In this document: one piece after another, positions 43,701 to 55,579 of the stretch
Numbering within the stretch: the first letter of the stretch is position 1
How the letters are laid out: each line of letters opens with the position of its first letter
Assembly: GCF_002575655.3 (NCBI RefSeq)
Contig: NC_053039.3
Location: 47,245,290-47,309,289, forward strand
From: Aegilops tauschii subsp. strangulata
Lineage: Eukaryota; Streptophyta; Magnoliopsida; Poales; Poaceae
Reading direction: 5' to 3'
DNA length: 64,000 nucleotides
The notes under the pieces: generated by a model
What the model saw: the letters and a program-made list of their open reading frames with translations, nothing else
Told to the model about the DNA's origin: nothing
Databases searched by the model: none
Position numbers and translations under genes: made by a program

Positions 43701-44897
43701 GGAGAACATATATATTATTAATAAACTTTTTTTTTTCACAACTGTGTATGGAAACAACCTGATTGGCTAATTTGAAATATTAGTGTAAAAACATACCACA
43801 ATTTTTCTCCCAAACTTTTATCAACTTGATCACTCATTGTTAGCATCTTTCCTTTTCCTTTGCTCTTCATTGGTTTCTTGTTACTTACTATTCTAGTTCT
43901 TCCACTTGAAGGCACCTAACACAAAAACAATATACTTTTCAGAAAGCTCAGCGGATACCATATATTCGTTGTCTAGGGCGACCCCCAATTGAATTTAAAA
44001 CAACAAGACTTGTTCTTATTAAAATGAAGATCATCGGTATTAAACATATTCAGTACACAACACTTTATTTTATTTATTTTGGACATGTAAAAGATTATAC
44101 ACTAGGAAAATTACTAATGGTTCCTCTGTTTGTGGCAACAAATTAAATTTAACAAAATAACAACATGGTTTCTTCAATTCCAAATTCACCAAACAATAAA
44201 TTGCCTTTCCAATTCAGAGTGAAACCAGAATTTTTTCCTTGATTTTGAATTACAGAGCACAAACGGTGCTACCTAGCAGTACACTTGTTTTATAATTTGG
44301 TTAACTGATTCATTGAAACTAATTTTAACTCTGCATTCTTTCTAACACACATGTTTGAAGGTCACTCATGTGTTGGTGCTATTATCTGAAGCGAGCTGAC
44401 AAGTTATGAGGCAAATAGCATTACAAAATATAATTGTCCTCCACAACGATCTACTAGTACTTTCATCTTTGTATGTTTACAAAACAGCGCATCTGTTTAA
44501 GGCGTTTGTCGATCTCATGATGCACTGTTTGACTCTACACTAGGCAGCCACAAATAGACACCATGTTTTCAGATGCATCACAGAATTCAACATATAACGG
44601 TAGTAGATTTTTAGAACAATAATTTTCCCTCAACTGCCACTACATTAGTCTATATAATCTAGACAGTTTCTGTACCGACGTTCTAAAAGAACCATAACAT
44701 CTTACGGATGCACTTTTTATATCTGACAAAAGAACAAAGCAGATGAAGAATAGAACCTTGGATCTGGACGATCGGCCCGTAGCACGTAGGTTTTCAATTG
44801 GCATGGACGCCAATATTGGTCGATTTGATGTCCTCCCATCCACGCCGGAGACATCACCACCGAAAATCTGTTCCGCCGGCGGCTCCGTCGCCGCCAT
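40789..44897 (-). pseudogene. FAR1-related / MULE transposase-like gene, multi-exon, decayed
   Basis: Read on the minus strand, the exons by my estimate are 44897-44757 (Met start, 47 codons), 43915-43797, 43692-43626, 43516-43343, 43249-43097 and a long last exon 42986-40789. The last exon encodes an acidic stretch, a FAR1-type DNA-binding domain (conserved Cys residues and a LKHNHDL His pair), a MULE transposase core (SFDTAFSTNKY, GWALLQDEKADTF, VLTDQDAAMKVAV, HRFCIWHVWRK) and a SWIM-like zinc site (YECGKFDRDGILCCHIL), then a Lys/Arg-rich tail. Family members are either transposases or FHY3/FAR1 transcription factors. Lesions: TGA at 43394-43396, adjacent stops TAA TGA at 41694-41699, a frame change near 41370 and another stop soon after; exon 2 to exon 3 also does not keep frame. 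It points toward the Ulp1-like gene across the array. Confidence 0.75.
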
Positions 44898-45091
44898 CCG
44901 CCCCGCCAATTCCTCCCCTTCGGGATTGGTCGAGAGGGTCGAGAGGTATACCTAGAATAATTCCCCTGTTTCTTTCATTTAGTGTATTTTTCTCGCAAGT
45001 CACTTACTTGCGGGCCTTGACTAATTCTATAGGGACCTAAAAATTAATTCAACACTACCGCAAGGTGTTTTTTCAAAAAGGGCTGACAACG
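44898..45091. other. upstream flank of the FAR1-like gene
   Basis: This would be the leader and promoter of the minus-strand gene. I looked here for a terminal inverted repeat matching the region upstream of 28999 and found none. Confidence 0.35.
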
Positions 45092-45605
45092 TGTGAAAGG
45101 ACATGCGGTGCCCCCATGTGTGGTTTTGGTAATTGATGACACTCTCTATGGACTAATGGTTTCATTGAGTTATATTTGAATGATTTGTCCATAGGCTCTT
45201 CTTGAAGTCCATGTGTTGGTTTCAAGGAGTTTATGAGTTGACCAAGGTGCTATTAAGGAATTGTCCAAAGATTGGCTATGTGAGTGTTGAGCTTATTGCA
45301 AGCATGTCTTGAAGAAGAAGATTGTGTGATCATTCATGTTTACCTTCAAGACATCATCCAAATGAAGAGAGTTGGAAATATTCAAGGTTGATCAAGACTA
45401 AGTCAAGAGTGAATCAAGTTGATCAACTCACAAAACGTAGAAGATGTACCGAGAGGGATCAAGTGATCCCATGGTATGGTAAGCATTGTCCATTGTGCTT
45501 TGTGTATGAACCCATGGTCTATGTGAGAGTTCTATATGGGGTTAGGTACGTGTTCATGGGCTTGCGTCAAGAGGAAGATATCACTCAACCCATGGAGAGG
45601 ATGAC

Positions 45606-45890
45606 TGATACGTCTCCAACGTATCTATAATTTATGAAGTATTCATGCTATTATATTATCCATCTTGGATGTTTTATGAGCTTTACTATGCACTTTTATA
45701 TTACTTTTGGGACTAACCTATTGACCCAGAGCCCAGTGCCAGTGTCTGTTTTTCCCTTGCTTCAGTGTTTCGCGGAAAAGGAATATCAAACGGAGTCCAA
45801 ACAGAATGAAACCTTCGGAAAAGTTATTTTTGGAAAGAAAGCAATACGGGAGACTTGGAGTGCACGTCAGGGGATCAACAAGGAGTGCAC
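45606..45890 (+). repeat. left LTR of the composite element, truncated
   Basis: The first ~285 bases match the right LTR at 51556 with about a dozen differences (shared atttatgaagtattcatgc, then gacccagagc). The match stops near 45890, where internal sequence begins, so most of this LTR is gone. Confidence 0.8.
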
Positions 45891-46651
45891 TTGTGCTTCA
45901 AAGTAGCACCATAATCTTCATGATAGAGAGTCTCTTGTTTTGTCACTTTCATATACTAGTGGGAATTTTTCATTATAGAACTTGGCTTGTGTATTCCAAC
46001 AATGGGCTTCCTCAAATGCCCTAGGTCTTCGTGAGCAAGCAAGTTGGATGCACACCCACTTAGTTTCTTTTGTTGAGCTTTCTTATATTTAGCTCTAGTG
46101 CATCCGTTGCATGGCAATCCCTACTCCTTACATTAACATCAATCGATGGGCATCTCCATAGCTCATTGATTAGCCTCGTTGATGTGAGACTTTCTCCCTT
46201 TTTGTCTTCTCCACATAACCCCCATCATTATGTTCTATTCCACTCATAGTGCTATATCCATGGCTCACGCTCATATATTGCGTGAAAGTTGAAAAAGTTT
46301 GAGATTACTAAAGTATGAAACAATTGCTTGGCTTGTCATCGGGGTTGTGCATGATGAGAGCATTCTTGTGTGACGAAAATGGAGCATGACTAAACTATAT
46401 GATTTTGTAGGGATGAACTTTCTTTGGCCATGTTATTTTGAGAAAACATAATTGCTTAGTTAGTATGCTTGAAGTATTATTATTTTTTATGTCAATATTG
46501 AACTTTTATCTTGAATCTCTTGGATCTGAATACTCTTACCACAATTAAGAAGAATTACATTGAAATTATGCCAAGTAGCATTCCACATCAAAAATTCTGT
46601 TTTTATCATTTACCTACTCGAGGACAAGCAGGAATTAAGCTTGGGGATGCT
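45891..46651 (+). other. internal 3' region of a gypsy-type element
   Basis: It has no open frame of note. It ends with a CTACTCGAGGACAAGCAGG stretch and AAGCTTGGGGATGC, the polypurine-tract region directly before an LTR; the same stretch precedes the LTR at 51556. This marks it as the 3' internal part of a related element rather than the part that should follow a left LTR. Confidence 0.65.
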
Positions 46652-48235
46652 TGATACGTCTCCAACGTATCTATAATTTTTGATTGTTCCATGCTATATT
46701 ATATTCTGTTTTGCACATTATTAGGCTTTATTATACACTTTTATATTATTTTTGGGACTAACCTATTAACCGGAGGCCCAGCCCAGAATTGCTGTTTTTT
46801 TGCCTATTTCAGAGTTTCGCAGAAAAAGAATATCAAACGGAGTCCAAACGGAATGAAACCTTCGGGAACGTGATTTTCGGAACGAACGTGATCCAGAGGA
46901 CTTGGACCCTACGTCAAGATATCAACCAGGAGGGCACGAGGTAGGGGGCGCGCCTACCCCCTGGGCGCGCCCTCCACCCTCGTGGGCCCCCTGTTGCTCC
47001 ACCGACGCACTCCTTCCTCCTATATATACCTATGTACCCCCAAACTACCAGATACAGAGCCAAAAACCTAATTCCACCGCCGCAACCTTCTGTACCCGTG
47101 AGATCCCATCTTGGGGCCTGTTCCGGAGCTCCGCCGGAGGGGGCATCGATCATGGAGGGCTTCTACATCAACACCATAGCCTCTCCGATGATGTGTGAGT
47201 AGTTTACCTCAGACCTTCGGGTCCATAGTTATTAGCTAGATGGCTTCTTCTCTCTTTTTGGATCTCAATACAATGTTCTCCCCCTCTCTCGTGGAGATCT
47301 ATTCGATGTAATCTTCTTTTGCGGTGTGTTTGTTGAGACCGATTAATTGTGGGTTTATGATCAAGTTTATCTATGAACAATATTTGAATCTTCTGAATTC
47401 TTTTATGTATGATTGGTTATCTTTGCAAGTCTCTTCGAATTATCAGTTTGGTTTGGCCTACTAGATTGATCTTTCTTGCAATGGGAGAAGTGCTTAGCTT
47501 TGGGTTCAATCTTGCGGTGTCCTTTCCCAGTGACAGTAGGGGCAGCAAGGCACATATAGTATTTTTGCCATCGAGGATAACAAGATGGGGTTTATATCAT
47601 ATTGCATGAGTTTATCCCTCTACATCATGTCATCTTGCTTAAAGCGTTACTCTGTTCTTATGAACTTAATACTCTAGATGCATGCTGGATAGCGGTTGAT
47701 GTGTGGAGTAATAGTAGTAGATGCAGGCAGAAGTCAGTCTACTTGTCTCGGACGTGATGCCTATATACATGATCATACCTAGATATTCTCATAACTATGC
47801 TCAATTCTGTCAATTGCTCAACAGTAATTTGTTCACCCACCGTAAATACTTATGCTCATGAGAGAAGCCACTAGTGAAACCTATGGCCCCCGGGTCTATT
47901 TTACATCATATTAATCTTCCATCAACAAGCTATTTCTGTTACCTTTTATTTTGCTTTTATTTTACTTTGCATCTTTATCATAAAAATACCAAAAATATTA
48001 TCTTATCATATCTATCAGATCTCACTCTCGTAAGTGACCGTGTAGGGATTGACAACCCCTTATCGTGTTGGTTGCGAGGATTTATTTGTTTGTGTAGGTG
48101 CGAGGGACTCGTGCGTGGCCTCCTACTGGATTGATACCTTGGTTCTCAAAAACTGAGGGAAATACTTACGCTACTTTGCTGCATCACCCTTTCCTCTTCA
48201 AGGGGAAACCAACGCAGTGCTCAAGAGGTAGAAAG
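46652..48235 (+). repeat. middle LTR of a different subfamily
   Basis: It starts with the same TGATACGTCTCCAACGTATC as the outer LTRs but then reads ttttgattgttccatgc and differs widely, with its own GC-rich promoter region and TATATATACC near 47022. It ends near ctcaagaggta at about 48235, followed by primer-binding sites. The exact 3' end is uncertain because the usual CA is altered. Confidence 0.7.
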
Positions 48236-48252
48236 AAGGGTTTTTTTTGGGC

Positions 48253-48395
48253 GGGGAGGCTAGGTAAGCGGCACTCACACCCCGTCAACTAAGCTCTTTT
48301 CTGGCGCCATTGACGGGGAGGCTAGGTAAGCGGCACTCACACCCCGTTAACTAAGCTCTTTTCTGGCGCCGTTGCCGGGGAGGTGAGTGCTTGAA
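48253..48395 (+). repeat. tandemly repeated 62-bp unit carrying the primer-binding site
   Basis: The unit starting GGGGAGGCTAGGTAAGCGGC occurs at 48253 and 48315, and its opening GGGGAGG again at 48377. Each following unit is preceded by TGGCGCC-x-TTG-x-CGGGGA: an altered copy at 48302-48319 and the canonical TGGCGCCGTTGCCGGGGA at 48364-48381. The second is the form used by Athila-type gypsy elements. Confidence 0.85.
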
Positions 48396-48480
48396 GGTAT
48401 ATCTTTAGATCTTGCAATTGAATCTTTTTGTTTGTTGTTTTAGCACTAGTTTAGTTTATAAAAGAAAACTACAAAAAAAA

Positions 48481-48983
48481 TGGAATTAAGGGTGCCTCAT
48501 ATGCTTCATCTTTTTAATATCTTTCGTGAGTATGATGGAAAGGAAAATTGTGCCAAAGTGTTAGAAGAAGAATGCATTAAGTTTGGCACTAAATCTTTGA
48601 ATGATGAGCATGATTGCAATGTTGTTAGTATGAATTCTATGAATATCCATGATGCTAATGATATGCAAAGCCACAAGCTTGGGAAAGCTATGTTTTATGA
48701 AGATGATATTTTTTGTCCCCCAAGCTTTGATGAGCAAATTTACTATGATGAAAGCATGCCTCCTATCTATGATGATTATTGTGATGACACGTATGCTTTA
48801 AAGAACAATGATAACCATGAAACTTGTCATCTTGATCTTAATTTTCAATCACATGATAGTTATTTTGTTGAGTTTGCTCCCACTACTATTGTTGAGAAGA
48901 AATTTGCTTATGTGGAGAGTAGTAAAATTTCTATGCAAGTAGATCATGAAAAGAATGCTTTAGGTGCTGGTTATATTGTTTAA
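48481..48983 (+). CDS. small acidic protein of the composite gypsy element, function unknown
   Basis: This is a 167-codon frame right after the primer-binding site, where gag would be expected. The protein starts MELRVPHMLHLFNIF and is rich in Asp, Glu, Tyr, Met and His (DEQIYYDESMPPIYDDY), with no zinc knuckle, protease or polymerase motif. Similar small acidic frames sit after the leader of non-autonomous Triticeae gypsy elements. I do not recognise a function. It ends with a regular stop. It may be a remnant of gag or simply retained sequence. Confidence 0.5.
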
Positions 48984-51555
48984 TTCATTCATGATGCTAC
49001 TGAAAATTATTATGAGGGAGGAATATATGCTTGTAGGAGTTGCAATAATATCAAGTTTCCTCTCTATGTGCTTAAAATCTTGAAGCTATGCTTGTTCTGC
49101 CTTCCTATGCTAGTTGATTATTGTTCCCATAAGTTGTTTTATCACAAAATCCCTATGCATAGGAAGTGGGTTAGACTTAAATGTGCTAATCATATTCTTC
49201 ATGATGCTCTCTTTATGTTTTAATTCTTATCTTTTATGTGAGCATCATTGAAATCATCATGCCTAGCAAGGGGCGTTAAACGTTAGCGCTTGTTGGGAGG
49301 CAACCCTATCTTATTTTTGTTCCTTGCTTTTTTCTCCTGTTTAGAAATAAATAATCTATCTAGCTTCTGTTTAGATGTGGTTTTATGTTTTAATTAGTGT
49401 TTGTGCCAAGTAGAACCTTTGGGAAGACTTGGGTGAAGTCTTTATGATCATGCTGTAAAAAACAGAAACATTAGCGCTCACGAGATTAGATATTTTTTTT
49501 TTACTGGAGAGTGATATTTAGTTGATTCTTTTTGCAGATTATTACTAGACAAATTCCTCAGGTCCACCAATTTATTTTAGAATTTTTGGAGTTCCAGAAG
49601 TTTGCGTTAGTTACAGATTACTACAGACTGTTCTGTTTTTGACAGATTCTGTTTTTCGTGTGTTGTTTGCTTATTTTGATGACTCTATGGCTAGTAAAAT
49701 AGTTTATAAACCATAGATAAGTTGGAATACAGTAGGTTTAACACCAATATAAATAAAGAATGAGTTCATTACAGTACCATGAAGTGGTGTTTTGTTTTCT
49801 TTCGCTAACGGAGCTCACGAGATTTTCTGTTAAGTTTTGTGTTGTGAAGTTTTCAAGTTTTGGGTAAAGATTCGATGGACTATGGAATAAGGAGTGGCAA
49901 GAGCCTAAGCTTTGGGATGCCCAAGGCACCCCAAGGTAATATTCAAGGATAACCAAGAGCCTAAGCTTGGGGATGCCCCGGAAGGCATCCCCTCTTTCAT
50001 CTTCGTTCATCGGTAAATTTACTTGGAGCTATATTTTTATTCACCACATGATATGTGTTTTGCTTGGAGCGTCATTTTATTTTCTTTAGCCTTGCTTGCT
50101 GTTTGAATAAAATACCAAGATCTGAAATTCTTAAATGAGAGAGAGTCCTCACATAGCTACGTAATTATTTAACTACTCATTGATCTTCACTTATATCTTT
50201 TTGGAGTAGTTTGTCATTTACTCGTGTGCTTCACTTATATCCTATGAGGAAATGGTTGAATGGTTTGAATATCATAAATCTGAAATTATATATGTTTCAT
50301 ATGCTTATCCCATGGGGAGTAATGACTTCACATATAATAAGTAGAGGTGGTAAATTTATTGAAGGTTAGCAAACATTGTATTGGTCACTTGAACAATTCA
50401 TGAAAGAATATTGAAGGAAGAGAGATTTCACATATAAATATACTATCATGGACATCTTTTGTAATTGTGAGCACTCATTAAAATATGACATGATAAAATG
50501 TTGACGTTGGACAAGGAACACAACGTAATGGGTTATGTTTTCTTATATTTGAAATAAAGTATATTGTCATGGATCGCCTAACACATTGAGCTTGCCTTTC
50601 CCCCTCATGCTAGCCAAATTCCTTGCACCAAGTAGAGATACTACTTGTGCTTCCAAACATCCCTTAAACCAGTATTGCCATGAGAGTCCACCATACCTAC
50701 CTATGGATTGAGTAAGATCCTTCAAGTAAGTTGTCATCGGTGCATGCAATAAAAATTGCTCTCTGAATATGTATGATCTTTCAATGTGGAGAGAATAAGC
50801 TTTATACGATCATTGTGATATGGAAGAAATAAAAGCGACGGACTGCATAATAAAGGTCCCTATCACAAGTGGCAATATAAAGTGATGTTCCCTCGCATTA
50901 AGATTTTGTGCATCCAACTATAAAAGCGCATGGCAACCTCTGCTTCCCTCTGCGAAGGGCCTATCTTTTACTTCTATGCAAGAGTCATGGTGATCTTCAC
51001 CTTTCCTTTTTTTCATTTTATCCTTTGGCAAGCACCTCGTGTTGGAAAGATTCTGATATATATATCCAATTGGATGTAAGGCATCATGAACTATTATTGT
51101 TGACATTACCCTTGAGGTAAAAGGTTGGGAGGCGAATCTATAAGACCCTATCTTTCTCTGTGTCTGATTAAAACTTTGAACCCATAAATATCGCGTGAGT
51201 GTTAGCAATTGTGAAAGACTAAATGATAGTTGAGTATGTGGAGTTTGCTAAATCAAAGCTCTGACATAGACTCTTCCTGAAAATAAGATGAATTGTAATT
51301 GTTTGATGACTAATAACACGGTTTGTTAGTTTTCAAGAAAGTTTATGATCTATACTTTAACATGTGAATAGCTTGTTACTTGATCATGAGAAGCTTTATG
51401 AGATGAGTTACTGTTATGATATCGAATGATGCCAGAAAAGGTGATTGAAATTATCATTGATCAAACTTGTGCACCTGCTAGCATTCACACTTCATAAATT
51501 ATTTCTTTTATCATTTACCTACTCGAGGACGAGCAGGAATTAAGCTTGGGGATGC
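48984..51555 (+). other. non-coding internal region of the composite element with polypurine tract
   Basis: No polymerase or integrase is found on either strand. The phrase GGGGCGTTAAACGTTAGCGC near 49269, which I recall from large non-autonomous retrotransposons of grasses, is present. Two similar stretches (agcctaagctttgggatgcccaaggc and gagcctaagcttggggatgcc) lie at 49900-49980. It ends in AAGCTTGGGGATGC at 51542-51555, directly before the right LTR. Confidence 0.55.
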
Positions 51556-53234
51556 TGATACGTCTCCAACGTATCTATAATTTATGAAGTATTCATGCTA
51601 TTATATTATCCATCTTGGATGTTTTATGGGCTTTACTATGCACTTTTATATTACATTTGGGACTAACCTATTGACCCAGAGCTCAGTGCCAGTTTCTGTT
51701 TTTTCCCTTGTTTCAGTGTTTCGCGGAAAAGGAATATCAAACGGAGTCCAAACGGAATGAAACCTTCGGAAAAGTTATTTTTGGAAAGAAAGCAATACGG
51801 GAGATTTGGAGTGCACGTCAGCGGGTCAACGAGGAGAGCACGAGGCAGGGGGGCGCGCCCACCCCCCTGGGCGCGCCCTCCACCCTCGTGGGCCCCTCGT
51901 GGCTCCCCTTACCGACTTCTTTCGCCTATATATTCCCATATACCCTAAAACCTTCGGGGAACATAATAGATCAGGAGTTCCGCCGCCGCAAGCCTCTGTA
52001 GCCACCAAAAACCAATCGGGACCCTGTTCCGGCACCCTGCCGGAGGGGGGATCCATCACCGGTGGCCATCTTCATCATCCCGGCGATCTCCATGACGAGG
52101 AGGGATTAGTTCACCCTCGGGGCTGAGGGTATGTACCAGTAGCTATGTGTTTGATCTCTCTCTCTCTCTCTCTCTCTCTCGTGTTCTTGATTCGGCACGA
52201 TCTTGATGTATCGCGAGCTTTGCTATTATAGTTGGATCTTATGATGTTTCTCCCCCCTCTACTCTCTTGTAATGGATTGAGTTTTCCCTTTGAAGTTATC
52301 TTATCGGATTGAGTCTTTAAGGATTTGAGAACACTTGATGTATGTCTTGGGTGGGATACCCATGGTGACAATGGGGTATTCTATTAATCCACTTGATGTA
52401 TGTTTTGGTGATCAACTTGCGGGTTCTGCCCATGAACCTATGCATAGGGGTTGGCACACGTTTTCGTCTTGACTCTCCGGTAGAAACTTTGGGGCACTCT
52501 TTGAGGTTCTATGTGTTGGTTGAATAGATGAATTTGAGATTGTGTGATGCGTATCGTATAATCATACGCATGGATACTTGAGGTGACATTGGAGTATCTA
52601 GGTGACATTAGGGTTTTGGTTGATGTGTGTCTTAAGGTGTTATTTTACTACGAACTCTAGGGCTGTTTGTGACACTTATAGGAATAGCCCAATGGATTGA
52701 TCAGAAAGAATAACTTTGAGGTGGTTTCGTACCCTACAATAATCTCTTCGTTTGTTCTCCGCTATTAGTGACTTTGGAGTGACTCTTTGTTGCATGTTGA
52801 GGGATAGTTATATGATCCAATTATGTTATTATTGTTGAGAGAACTTGCACTAGTGAAAGTATGAACCCTAGGCCTTGTTTCAATGCATTGCAATACCGTT
52901 TACGCTCACTTTTATCATTAGTTACCTTGCTGTTTTTATATTTTCAGATTACAAAAACCTATATCTACCATCCATATTGCACTTGTATCACCATCTCTTC
53001 GCCGAACTAGTGCACCTATACAATTTACCATTGTATTGGGTGTGTTGGGGACACAAGAGACTCTTTGTTATTTGGTTGCAGGGTTGTTTGAGAGAGACCA
53101 TCTTCAACCTACGCCTCCCACGGATTGATAAACCTTAGGCCATCCACTTGAGAGAAATTTGCTACTGTCCTACAAACCTCTGCACTTGGAGGCCCAACAA
53201 CGTCTACAAGAAGAAGGTTGCGTAGTAGACATCA
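51556..53234 (+). repeat. right LTR of the composite element (1679 bp)
   Basis: It runs from TGATACGTCTCC to TAGACATCA and is followed by the target duplication ATGAC. It is the same subfamily as the truncated left LTR. It contains a (TC)n microsatellite at about 52155-52180 and a GC-rich promoter-like region at 51840-51910 followed by CTATATATTCCC. Confidence 0.85.
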
Positions 53235-54154
53235 ATGACATCAAGTGGGATCGTCATCAAGAATTCCGTGCGCAAGTTCAAGTGGAGCATCACAAAGAGA
53301 TCAAGTGCTTGATGCTTGCTATCCATTGTGGTGTAAATGGACTTGTGAAGATGTGCTGAAGAGTGGCTCACCCATAGTGGAGTATGGGGGAGCAACCATC
53401 TAGTCTTCATCGACCCAACGCAACCAAGACAGGTGGTCCAACTTGAGGGAGTCAAGATCGTCATCATCTAGCTCAAGTGGACTTCATGCAAGGCAAAGGT
53501 TTGCCCTTGATAGGTTTTGTATTTTACCGGTCTCATGGTGATAGTTTGGAGACTGGGTTATAGGATCGATAGCCGTACTATCAAGGGGGGCTCTCAAGTG
53601 AGTAGTGTGATCGTATCGTTTGTCGAGAGCTCAAACCATTGCATCCTTGCATCATATTTCTTGATTCTCATTTGTATTTTATTTTGAGGTTTTAGATCTT
53701 GTGGTTATCTTCATGACAAGCTCTAGTACATCGAAAACGGATTTCATATGCTTCTTCTATCGCGTTTTCGGTGTTGGAGGTTTTACCGGTCTTTTCTAAG
53801 GAAGGGTTCTCACCATTTTCTCTTGGGCCTTTTCTAATTTCCTTCTTATTGTTAGTTCTATCAAGATTGTGTTAGCCCTTGTCGCTAGCTTTCCAACAAA
53901 CTTGGTTTCGTTGAATTCGGAGTCCGTTTGCAGAAGTTGTGGCAGTTTTGGTGTTCTGAAAAGGCTGCAGCGGTACTACCGCGGACAGGAGCGGATGTAA
54001 TTTTTTTACTACCGCTCTAGAGCGGTACTACCATGGCTACTACAGCGGTAGTACCGCTCCGGACCAAAAACTCGTCACAAGTCCAGCGGTGGTAGGCACG
54101 GATGTATTTTTTTAGTACCGCTCGCAAGCAGTAGTACCGCTACTGTCATGGTTT

Positions 54155-55579
54155 TGTCACGGCAAATGTCCTAGAGAAAGGACTTAGTCGTGGAGCCATC
54201 GCTACGGGTTAGCTTAAAGGGGTTAAAGCGGACAAGCGACGCAAGAGAGTTTTATACTAGTTCGGCTCCTTACGATGAAGGTAAAAGCCTATGTCTAGTT
54301 GTGATGGAATTGATGGGGTTTCGATGACCAGGGAGCGAATACGCTTTGCCTGAGTCTCGAGTTGTTGTTTGTTGTCCCTGAACCGCCGCCGGGTCGTCCC
54401 CTTACATACATGGGTTGACGCCCGTCGGTTTACAGACTCCGAGGCCTTAAACCGGTTTGGGACCTGGGCCTTAAACCGGATTTGGGACCTGGGCCTTCAT
54501 GAAGCGTCACCGTCATGTCTTCATGGGCTTCAGATACAGATGAACTACTTATGAAGTTAACCCGGCCTCTCCTGGCCGGTTTACGCCCAGTGGTAATATC
54601 CCCAACATTAGGCCCCAGATTGATTTGAACTGGTTCATGTCAATCCTCAATACTTAAGAAAATTTCTTCTTCAACATCTTCACACAATCTTGTAAACCGC
54701 CATGACATCATCTTCTAGGATCATGGTAAACCGTCGTGACATCACCTGTCATTAACGAGCCTCCGACAATCGAGGAGACAGCATCGCCTCATATCCAAAA
54801 ATTTTGCTCCTCGATTTTCGCGTCTGTCGTTTATCTCCCTTATAAATAGGGCCAAGGGGTCTTTCCATTTTCCCCCTCGTGCCTCTTTGCTTCATCGTCA
54901 TCCTCGCGACGCCCGACCCTTCGACCTCGGTCGCCGCCGTCAACCTCCGACTGCTGCACCAACCTTGGCCGCTGCATCAACCTGAACGTACCAGAACTCC
55001 TCCGCGTGTCGCCGCTGCTCAACAGCCTCTGTAAGTTTCCCCCTTCTCTTACCATAGATCTGCACTTAGGGTTTCTGTCGTTCATCAGTGTTCGTCGCCG
55101 CCCTTCTTTTTCCTTATTTATATCCATGGATTAGATCCAGAAACCACATAGATCTCGCGCGGTAGTAGTTTAAACCACATAGATCTCACGCGGTAGTAGT
55201 TTCAGCACCTGTTTGATATCCAACTCATCTCAACTTAGTGAACTTTTAGTACACTGGAATTTAGGTCAGAATATATTTTGTTTTTCCTACACGCGGTAGA
55301 TCTGAAATTACCATAGCAAGATGTGAAACTTGTTTCTTCCTTCACTTACACACTTTGAATACCAGATTGGCCGGTTTAACTTCACAGAAAAAATGATGAC
55401 CCGGTAGATACCATTAGTCCCCTGTTGAACCGTCAATGCATTACACCGTTCCATTGTCAGACTCCGGTTTACGAATAACCAAATCCGGTTTACCAATATG
55501 ATTGTATCCTCATACCGCTGTATAGTTGTCCACTGTAAATCTTAAACCGGTAATAATCATGTTTCAAATTTCCCTTGTC
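54155..55579 (+). promoter_or_regulatory. LTR-like or promoter region of the element carrying the PF04195-type gene
   Basis: It starts near TGTCACGGCAAATGTCC, which looks like the beginning of a known Triticeae repeat. A clear TATA box, TATAAATAGG, lies at 54841-54850. A CT-rich leader follows, and CTGTAAGTTTCC near 55028 looks like a splice donor, so the gene probably has a leader intron. A 31-bp direct repeat (AAACCACATAGATCTC start) occupies 55141-55202. No coding region is seen before 55580. Confidence 0.5.

Larger units (their letters stand above)
45606..53234 (+). mobile_element. composite, probably non-autonomous gypsy (Athila-like) element with three LTRs
   Basis: It begins TGATACGTCTCCAACGTATC and ends TAGACATCA, flanked by the 5-bp direct repeat ATGAC on both sides. 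It contains a truncated left LTR (45606 to about 45890), internal DNA ending in a polypurine tract, a second LTR of another subfamily (46652 to about 48235), primer-binding sites, internal DNA with one small open frame, another polypurine tract, and a full right LTR (51556-53234). No protease, reverse transcriptase or integrase is present. The TGGCGCC-type primer site points to the Athila branch. Confidence 0.75.
45092..54154 (+). repeat. gypsy-type LTR split by a nested element (parts 45092-45605 and 53240-54154)
   Basis: The left part opens TGTGAAAGGACATGCGGTGC, which I recognise as the start of a common Triticeae LTR. The text breaks at ATGAC (45601-45605) and resumes after a second ATGAC (53235-53239) with sequence that follows on naturally (atcaagtgggatcgtcatcaag). 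The right part ends in agcggtagtaccgctcc phrases typical of such LTRs, near 54154, where other DNA begins. Open frames here are not genes. Whether this is a solo LTR or part of a larger, broken element is not clear. Confidence 0.65.

Noticed and set aside
28999..44897. Terminal inverted repeats bounding the Ulp1-like/FAR1-like block
   Set aside because: I compared 27640-28990 with the reverse complement of 44900-45100 by eye and saw only short chance matches, so I do not claim element ends.
45322..45906. Open frames near the start of the nested gypsy elements
   Set aside because: They are inside LTR sequence; one of them crosses the element junction at 45606 or repeats in the other LTR.
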